This document shows positions 57,550 through 64,000 of a DNA stretch of 64,000 bases, one piece after another (the first letter of the stretch is position 1; each line of letters starts with the position of its first letter). This DNA comes from Emydura subglobosa (taxonomy: Eukaryota > Chordata > Testudines > Chelidae). The DNA lies in NCBI GenBank assembly GCA_007922225.1, contig ML680053.1:8292217-8356216 (forward strand), read 5' to 3'. A program made the translations under genes and the position numbers. The notes beneath the pieces are model-generated. The model worked only from the letters and a program-made list of their open reading frames with translations. It searched no databases and was not told where the DNA came from.

Positions 57550-58635
57550 GAGCCAGAATGATGAAGCTGCAATATGCAGAGACATTTCTTGCCAAGAGGT
57601 GCAAAACCCTCCCTAGCTGGGCCATGGACTGGCCAACCCCAGTGAAGGGTACAGGTAAACAGTAAGGGCAAGTCCAGGTCCTGCTGAGGCAGGTCCTGGA
57701 GAACCAGAAGAAACTATGGGAGGCAAACCAGTGCCTAGAAGAGTACTTGCTCGAAGTGGCAGAGCAGCAGTGCAGCCTAGTTTGGAGCTGGGGAGGAGAG
57801 GAAGAAAAAGGCCATAAGAGTTAGAGATAGAGAGAGGACCCAAGGTCTGGATGCAGAAAGCCTGACCAAAGTACTGTTACTTCTGTGACCATCTGGGTCA
57901 CCTGCAGAGTGGCTGCACCTACTGGGGAGGGTGGGGGTGGAAGCCTCACCCAGACAGCAGTGCGGAAAGGAAGCCCAAGAAAATCCCACCTGCGAAGGGA
58001 GCAGGATGAGGGTGAGCATGTTAGGTCTCCGGGCTTGAAGGGAGCCGACTGAGGGAATGCCCAGACAGGAACAAAAAGGAAAAAGCCAGTTCAAGGGAAG
58101 GGGCTGAGCAAGGGAGGCATGTGGTCTGGAAGAGACCAGAGATGTTTCCGGTGCCAGGTGCAGGGCCATTTAAAAAGGCATTGTACCCTGAAGCAAAGGT
58201 GGGATAAGAAAGGGATTCCTGGGAACCAGGCTAGGTCTGAGACTAACCAGTGGGATGGGCCAGTAGCAACTGAGGGCCTGGCTGGAAGGCATCTCCCACA
58301 ACCATCTGGGTGCGAAAGGGAGACTGGGTAAGATGACAGGGAAAGAGTGGGCCCAGTCAGATAAAGGAACCCATATGAAAGCTGAACAGGCTGAGGAAGG
58401 GACCCAAGCCCTGGAGGAAAGGTTGCTAGTGGATTGAGTGGAACAGATCAGAGAGCTACAGGAGAAGCTGATAGCTATGGAACAAGCATTGCAGATTGCG
58501 CTGAAGGAAAAGGAGGAGGTGTGCCTGCACTTGAAGGACATGGAGAAGCAGAGAGAGACCCTGAGAGGCCATCTCCGGGTGGCACGGATCATGAGGCACC
58601 CCTACCCCCCGAGGGTTGCAGTCTTGAGGGGGAGG
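57550..58635 (+). pseudogene. gag-like interior: two CCHC knuckles and coiled coil
   Basis: No polymerase motif is present. A short frame from about 57558 (MMKLQYAETFLAKRCKTLPS) may be the N terminus. Knuckle 1 at 57875-57916 reads C-YF-C-DHLG-H-LQSG-C and knuckle 2 at 58143-58184 reads C-FR-C-QVQG-H-LKRH-C; both fit CX2CX4HX4C of retroelement nucleocapsids. They lie in different frames. From 58334 a third frame gives a heptad-like, Glu/Lys/Leu-rich stretch (QIRELQEKLIAMEQALQI, KEKEEVCLHLKDMEKQ), with one stop, running into the 3' LTR. Frame shifts mean no intact protein. Confidence 0.75.
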
Positions 58636-58638
58636 GTG

Positions 58639-59313
58639 TGTGGAGGGGCATCTGCCCTGCACTGGCCAGGAAGGGGTTGAGGGCACTTGGAGAAGCAGCC
58701 AATGGGAAGGAGCTGTGGGATAGCCAATCAGGGTCCAGGGCCCAATATACAAGGGAGCTGCCAAGCAGAACAGAAGCAGTGAATCCCAGGAGCTTGGGGA
58801 GGGAAGGCTGGCTACCCTGCGAGCAGAAGGACGACCGCACCCAGGACAGAGCAATGGCTGGCTGCTGGAGCTCAGCAGAGCAGATGCCCTGATACAAGGG
58901 TGGTAGAGGTGCTGGGTCTGTGGGGAAGTGGCCCAGGGAAGTCTGTCAAGGAGCTAGGGGAGAGGTGGTGAAAGCTAGCTTCACATAGGGCCCCTGGGCC
59001 AGGATCCGGAGTAGTGGGTGGGCCCAGGTCCCTCCCCACTTCCCCCCCAAACTGCCGTTGGGATGGTGGTAGACTGCAGCGGCCACCGAAGTAAGTGGCG
59101 GAACCAGGACCGCAGAATCCCCCGGAAGGGGTGGGGGAGGGATACGGATTGTGGCTTGGCTGGAGGGCCAAGTCAGGAAGAGGACATGGTGGGTCATGAT
59201 GGCAGCGAGAAGGACTACGGGTGAACCCTGAGGAAAAGTGTCTGCTTGAGCTATTCCCCAGATCACCAGGAGGAGGCACCAGTCCAGCTGTGAGTGCTGT
59301 GAATTCATCACAA
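58639..59313 (+). mobile_element. Right (3') LTR, family A
   Basis: TGTGGAGGGGCATC start; 'cactggccaggaaggggttg'; 'ccaatgggaagg' and 'ccaatcaggg' boxes; TATA-position 'aatatacaagg' is mutated. Ends 'aattcatcacaa'. Long ORFs in it (58434-58892 +, 58872-59384 -) are GC-rich shadows. Confidence 0.87.
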
Positions 59314-61400
59314 GTGGTGAACTCACAGACATTTTCAGAACAAACAAATGGGGATGGCTTTAGAGAGAATTGTAGATGTCTCATGCCAAACCAGTGTGCG
59401 TCACCTTGTTCTCTATATAAGAAATACCTTATTTTATGGCAGCAAATGCCATGAATTTCAGTTCACAACATTTCCTCCAAATTATCCCATTTGAGAGGCA
59501 GTATTTGTTCCTCCTTCTCAAGCAATAGGCAGCAAGTCTCTTCCCCCAAAAACACAGGTATCCCCATATCTATATGGATCTCTGGACAAACAGACTCAAG
59601 GCTAACCATGAAGAGTCCCACTTCCTCCACACTGCTTGCTGGCATGGCTTCATTGAAATCCATACTCTGATGCAGTCTGCCATTACTCCAGTTCCTACTC
59701 TGGAGTCGTCAGTCAGGTGGAAGACTTTGAGTAAGGGAAGGCCAATAGGATCTGTGTAATCCTCAGGGGCCACCACCCTACAGGCAATACCAGCCACCTC
59801 AGAGTGAATTCATTACACAGATTGGACTTCCTGGCCTTATCAGCAGCTGGTGTCAGCAGATGTGGGCATTTCTCCAACAGCCATGCACTCGTGCTGCACT
59901 GATGCCATCCCCCACTAGGCCACTGGAAACCTGGCTCGCAATTGTACTTGTCCTGCATCAGTGGCTAGCAGAATTTGCCAACGTAAATCAGGCTGAACTC
60001 CACAATGTATGAAATATCTGATGGGGGCAATTTTGCATTCCACACAAGGTCTGGAAATCCTTACTCAGGCCAACCTTGGAAACAAATGGGAGTTTGGCTG
60101 AAGTAAGGCAGACAGGACTAGAGCTGATGTGTTTTGATTGGCAATTGCTTTCTTCTATTACTACCAATATAATTATTTAGAGCTTAAATGATCAGCAGAT
60201 CACTTAGAGCACATTTAATGTCATGAAAACATCTGAGCTCAGGCAGAATCTATTCACTTGGCTTTTTAGCTTGTTAACTGGATAATGAAACGGCTAATTA
60301 TACTTCACTCATCCATCAAAAAGACTTACTCACCTTAGCAGAGCTGGTGAGTAGAGATTTTAACTATTTACTTATTCAGTCTATCAAATTACCTAAAATA
60401 CTCTGAAGTCACAAACCTCATGGATAGCAAGGGCCAGATTTTCAATGAGCTACAATACAATTTCATGTGCCTAACTACTGCCTGGTTGGCAATCATGCCT
60501 ATGTTGCAGTGCCCACCATCACTTAGTGTTCAAAACACAAATACCCAATATGGGCCCACAGTGGGCATTTCTCTGCCTACATGAGGTGCTCACAAGTGTG
60601 TATACATACATACCCACACAAACACACACCTTTGAAAACCTGTCCCCAAGACCACACTATGATACTGTAAATACCAAATTCCATGCTAGCAAAGCATGGT
60701 AAACCTGAAGAAAATGGGCCAGATAGTTGGCTGTGGCAGAGAAGTGTTTGGCATAGCTGAGGAGAAGAGTGCAAAGGTGCCCCCCTTGGTGCTCCACTGA
60801 CTTTGATCTGGCTGAGCAGTAAATCAGGGTGCTGGCTGTCAACAGATCCAACAGTCATTCTAGCAACTTAAGCAATACTCTAACTTAGCGACCTCTGTAG
60901 GAATTTTGCATGAGTAAGGAAAGCCATATGCAAGGAACTCCAGAGATTTGTACAACAGCTGGAATTCAACAACCCCAACTCCACTGCATCTCCTAGAGGA
61001 CACCACAAGTAATTAAAAACATACAGGCTATTAGAGACACTTGAAGGTGGAAGAGGTTCTCTCAGTATCTTGGAATATGTATGCAATTCCATAGACTTTC
61101 ACCCAGCTCAAAAGGAGGCAACTTGAACCCAATTTTCTCTATTCAAAACAGCAGTTCCTGATTCACAAGGACCTACTAGGAATTAGTCATGAAACAAACA
61201 AGCAAACAAAACCAAAGGCTGCATTATGACATCTAGAAAGATGCCTCCAAACGTCAATGTAGGTGGTTGTTCTAGAGAAGGGCCAAATGCAGAGAGATTC
61301 ATTCGACATTTTCAGGACAAAATGTTTTGATTTTTTTCAGTTAGATTCACAAGCAGACTTAGGTGTCATTCACAGAACCATGGTGGTGGCTGTCCCTTTA
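59314..61400. other. Mostly unassigned; overlapping - strand frames at 59463-59958
   Basis: Three partly overlapping - strand ORFs (59713-59958, 59570-59797, 59463-59663) occupy 500 bp in successive frames. Phrases such as EEVGLFMVSLESVCPEIHID look protein-like but I cannot assign a family. They could be a frameshifted pseudogene or chance. The rest, including ORFs at 60577-61092, shows no motif. Confidence 0.35.
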
Positions 61401-61404
61401 TACA

Positions 61405-61680
61405 CATTAGCCCAGTGGTTACTCAGCTGGAATATGGGAAACCCAGTTTTGAATACCCACTCTGGAGCAGAGGCTTGCACTCAGGTCTCTCTCCTTCCAG
61501 GTGAGTGCCCCAATTTACCTGGGCTATTCTGGGGTGTCTCACTCTCCTGCTGAAGCTATTGCACTTTGTATAAAATATTCGCATAGTCATTGGAGCAGGG
61601 ACTGAAATCACAATGTTCTCCCCCAAACTTGGGTGAGTTTCCTAACCACCAGGCAATAGTATCAATCTGTCTGTCTGTAA
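61405..61680 (+). repeat. tRNA-derived SINE
   Basis: 'tagcccagtggttactcagc' corresponds to an A-box head and 'acccagttttgaatacccac' to a B-box region. Then come 'gcaggtgagtgcccc'-type phrases ('ttccaggtgagtgccccaat', 'gggctattctggggtgtctc', 'tcctgctgaagctatt') that I recognise from a common turtle SINE. Confidence 0.7.
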
Positions 61681-61714
61681 CCCAGCTGCAAATAGCAATT
61701 AATTCTCAGAAGTC

Positions 61715-61792
61715 CAATGGCCTAAGCTATGCAGGAGGTCAGACTAGATGAGCACAGTGGTCATTTCTGGCCTTAGGATGCACTCCCAAAGC
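61715..61792 (+). mobile_element. CR1 LINE 3' end fragment
   Basis: 'caggaggtcagactagatga', 'gcacagtggtcatttctggc', 'cttaggatgc': only the last about 75 bp of a CR1. Confidence 0.85.
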
Positions 61793-63060
61793 CAAGGCAG
61801 TAAATCAGAGATCCTAAGTCTCCTTAAGAATGTTGTGCTTTGTTTCCAAATTGGACTTGCTTTTATTTTAAGAATGGTTTAAAATGCTTGAAATCAAAAG
61901 GAAACATTTTGTTTTGGGTCGAACAAAACATTTTGTTTGACCCAAAATGAATTTTCAGAATTTTTGATTTGCTGAAATCTCTGAAATTTCAGGTTTGAGT
62001 AGACCCTAAATTATTTTTTTCAGACCCTCCAGGAAACGGACCAAATGTTACTTGCACAGCTGCGCTCCTAAGTGCCTCAGGAACTTTTGTAAATGGAAAT
62101 ACGTGCCTAAGTCACTTGGGTGCTTTTGAAAACTTATATGTAACAATAAAATTAGTAACTCCTTGTCCCTCACTCCATGCCATCTCAATTTGTCTGTTTA
62201 TCCACCTTGCATCTTTGTCATAATTCTAGAATGTGAGACCCATTCTGGAGCAGAAGTGGTTGTTTTACTCATTTACACATGCCTAGTAGAATGGGGTCCT
62301 GGTCTCTCACTTGCATTCTGAAAACAAGATGCAAGAAACAGAGCTGGAGGAAAGCGTGTCAAAACTTTTTGACTGAAACAAAAATTCTCTTGTTACAGAT
62401 GTTCCAATTTTTCTACAAAATAATTCAAAATAAAAATATTTGTATTTAAATCAAATGGAATTGAAATGAAACGGTTTCTTTGTAGTTCTTCCATCATTTT
62501 TACCACCGGAAAGGAAAGGGTGAGGGGAAAAAAGGGTAAAACAAAAGTCCCCCTGCCCTTTTATTCCTTTTACATTTTAGAAAACCTGCACAGCCAATAA
62601 TCAATATGTTTTATTTAATAATTTATTTTAATAATTGTTTTTGTTGAAAAATTGGAACCTCCCACAACATTTTTTACAGCAACTATAAATGCCTTCAGGT
62701 TTTTGCCAAAGCACAAACCAGCGAATGTTCTAATTTTTCAGTGTTTGGCAACGAAAAATAGAAAAGCTTCAGCCAGTCAAGCAAACATTTTCTAAAGTTT
62801 ACTGAAAGCTTTTGCCCAATGGGCTGGAATAGTTCTGTGTTTGCTTGCTGAAAACAAAACAAAAAAAAACTGGAGTTTGGTTTTTTTGATGCAACTCCCC
62901 ACCGAAAAAAAAAAATCATCCAAAATAGACACACAACTTCCATTTTGACAAAGAGGCCTTTTTTAATGAAAGAAAAAAAAAACTTTTTGAATGAAACCTT
63001 TTGCTGAGCACTGCTTAGCACCTAGCATGATCATGCCCTTTATCACTTACATGGGTATTT
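61793..63060. repeat. AT-rich repeat-like DNA with hairpin
   Basis: 61912-61928 and 61931-61947 form a 17-bp inverted repeat (one mismatch) around 'ca'. 62225-62310 is a degraded SINE tail. 62340-63010 is rich in 'gaaa/tttc' phrases like the 22028 MITE. No gene. Confidence 0.45.
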
Positions 63061-63267
63061 CACAATGCACAATTACAACCATACAAAAATGACCAACTGA
63101 CCGCAATGCATATCTTCATGCTTCCATCTTTCGCCCTGGACACATTACACGATCCATTGTCTACAGCCAAGCCTTAAGATACAACCGGCTTTGCTCCGAT
63201 CCCTCAGACAGAGACAAACACCTACAGGATCTCCATAAAACATTCTTAAAAATACCCACCTGGGGAG

Positions 63268-63639
63268 GTGAAGAAACAAATTGACAGAGGCAGACGAGTA
63301 CCCAGAAGTCACCTACTACAGAATAGACCCAACAAAGAAAACAACAGAACCCCACTGGTCATCACCTACAGTCCCCAACTAAAATCTCTCCAACACATCA
63401 TTAAAGATCTACAACCTATCCTAGCAGATGATCTGTCTCTCGTTCAGGCAGTGGGCGACAGACCCATCCTGGCTTACAGACAGCCCCCCAACCTGAAGCA
63501 AATACTCACCAGCAACCATACACCCTACAAAAAGTCCAATCCAGGAACCTATCCCTGCAACAACCCCATTGTCAGCTCTGCCCACACATCGACTCTAGTG
63601 ACAACATCACTGGTCCTAACCATATCAATTACACCATAA
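63268..63639 (+). pseudogene. PLE connector region between RT and endonuclease
   Basis: 123-residue frame: RTPLVITYSPQLKSLQHII, then RPILAYRQPPNLKQIL and NPGTYPCNN. This is the PLE linker with the conserved 'PLV-TY-P' and 'A-R-PPNL' motifs. A single-base frameshift near 63570 takes the frame off the Cys-rich motif that follows; the motif reads on in the frame of the endonuclease. Confidence 0.85.
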
Positions 63640-63980
63640 GGGACTCATTCACCTGTACATCCACTGATGTTATATATGCCATCATGTGCCAGCAATGCCC
63701 CTCTGCAATGTACATTGGCCAAACTGGACTATCACTATGCAAAAGGATAAATGGATACAAATCAGACATAAAAAATAATAACATCCATAAACCAGTGGGA
63801 GAACACTTTAATTTCCCAGGGCACACTGTCACTGACCTGAAAGTCGCCGTATTTCTCCAAAAAAACTCCAAAAACAGATTTCAAAGAGAAACTGCTGAGT
63901 TAGAAATGATCTGCAAACTTGACACATTCAAACTGGGTTTAAACAGAGATTTGGAATGGCTCTCTCATTACAAGAGGTAA
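63600..63980 (+). pseudogene. PLE GIY-YIG endonuclease domain
   Basis: Frame open from upstream of 63660 to the stop at 63978-63980 (the first ATG at 63684 is internal to the domain). VIYAIMCQQC supplies the GIY-equivalent strand with a CxxC pair, and MYIGQTGLSLCKRING the YIG strand with the Arg. KPVGEHFNFPGH and DLKVAVFLQKN follow, ending LEWLSHYKR. The whole domain appears uninterrupted, but the element lacks its RT, so it is a remnant. Confidence 0.85.
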
Positions 63981-64000
63981 TTGCTTCGCTCACCCATTCT

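Larger units (their letters stand above)
56299..59313 (+). mobile_element. Non-autonomous LTR retrotransposon, both LTRs present
   Basis: Two direct family-A LTRs (56299-57454 including a nested insertion; 58639-59313) flank a 1.18-kb interior. The interior codes for two zinc knuckles and a coiled-coil segment but has no protease, RT, RNase H or integrase motif. GTGGG precedes the left LTR and GTGGT follows the right, a near-matching 5-bp duplication. A purine tract (58626-58636) sits just before the right LTR. It would need another element's enzymes to move. Confidence 0.8.
63085..64000 (+). mobile_element. Penelope-like element, cut by window end
   Basis: Starts after the RT palm: an 'RSIVYSQALRYNRLC' block (63150-63200), then a connector frame (63268-63639), then the complete GIY-YIG endonuclease ending at 63980 with its stop codon, and the beginning of the 3' region. 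The upstream RT is absent here (5'-truncated). Same family as 52722-53668, opposite strand. Confidence 0.9.

Noticed and set aside
58434..59384. Several 100-170 residue ORFs on both strands
   Set aside because: Shadows of GC-rich family-A LTR sequence; equivalent ORFs occur in its other copies (26.1-26.7 kb and 32.3-33.0 kb).

Overview
This window reads as vertebrate, non-genic (intergenic or deep-intronic) DNA, most likely from a turtle. The call rests on the repeats I recognise: many CR1 LINE copies of reptile type, with 3' ends that read 'gaggtcccttccaa...tctatgattctatgat' or, in reverse, 'gaacataag...gtcagacc'. There are also MIR/CORE-type tRNA-SINEs, an L2-like LINE, two Penelope-like elements (PLEs), long LTRs and many short non-autonomous DNA elements with 'agggcttgtctaca'-type ends. 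A crocodilian is possible but fits less well. I found no convincing host exon, tRNA or rRNA gene. Nearly all open frames are chance or transposon remnants, so 'genes' here means decayed mobile-element reading frames.

Layout. 1-9.3 kb: palindromic short repeats, a long decayed CR1 on +, MIR copies, an L2-CR1 abutment and a CR1 on -. 9.3-18.6 kb: sparse sequence with MIR copies, a ~580-bp near-perfect palindrome centred at 11642, and CR1 tails. 18.7-20.9 kb: a CR1 on - split by a complete 1126-bp LTR (19633-20758; TG...CA ends, AGAGG target duplication) whose - strand carries three consecutive small membrane-protein ORFs. 21.0-23.9 kb: two direct copies of a 283-bp repeat that differ by a 28-bp micro-inversion. 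24.6-33 kb: CR1 tail, a solo LTR on -, a (CA)n tract, L1-type ORF2 remnants, two hAT-like MITEs and a solo LTR on +. 33-43.2 kb: SINEs, several CR1 copies in both orientations, a GC-rich LTR on - with GGCTG duplication, and a 2.7-kb CR1 on -. 44-48 kb: two unrelated long LTRs on +. 49-55.6 kb: the 5' part of a CR1, a deleted PLE on -, and an LTR on -. 56.3-59.3 kb: a two-LTR non-autonomous retrotransposon with two gag-like zinc knuckles and a coiled coil but no polymerase, with another LTR nested in its 5' LTR. 59.3-64 kb: mostly unassigned DNA, one SINE, then a PLE with a readable GIY-YIG endonuclease running off the window end.

The elements do not act as one pathway; the window is a record of nested insertions. 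Items most worth a second look are the LTR with chained membrane mini-ORFs, the micro-inversion between palindromic CTTAAG hexamers, the long palindrome, the polymerase-less zinc-knuckle LTR element and the PLE deletion joining its RT to its endonuclease. Family names come from recognition, not from a database search.
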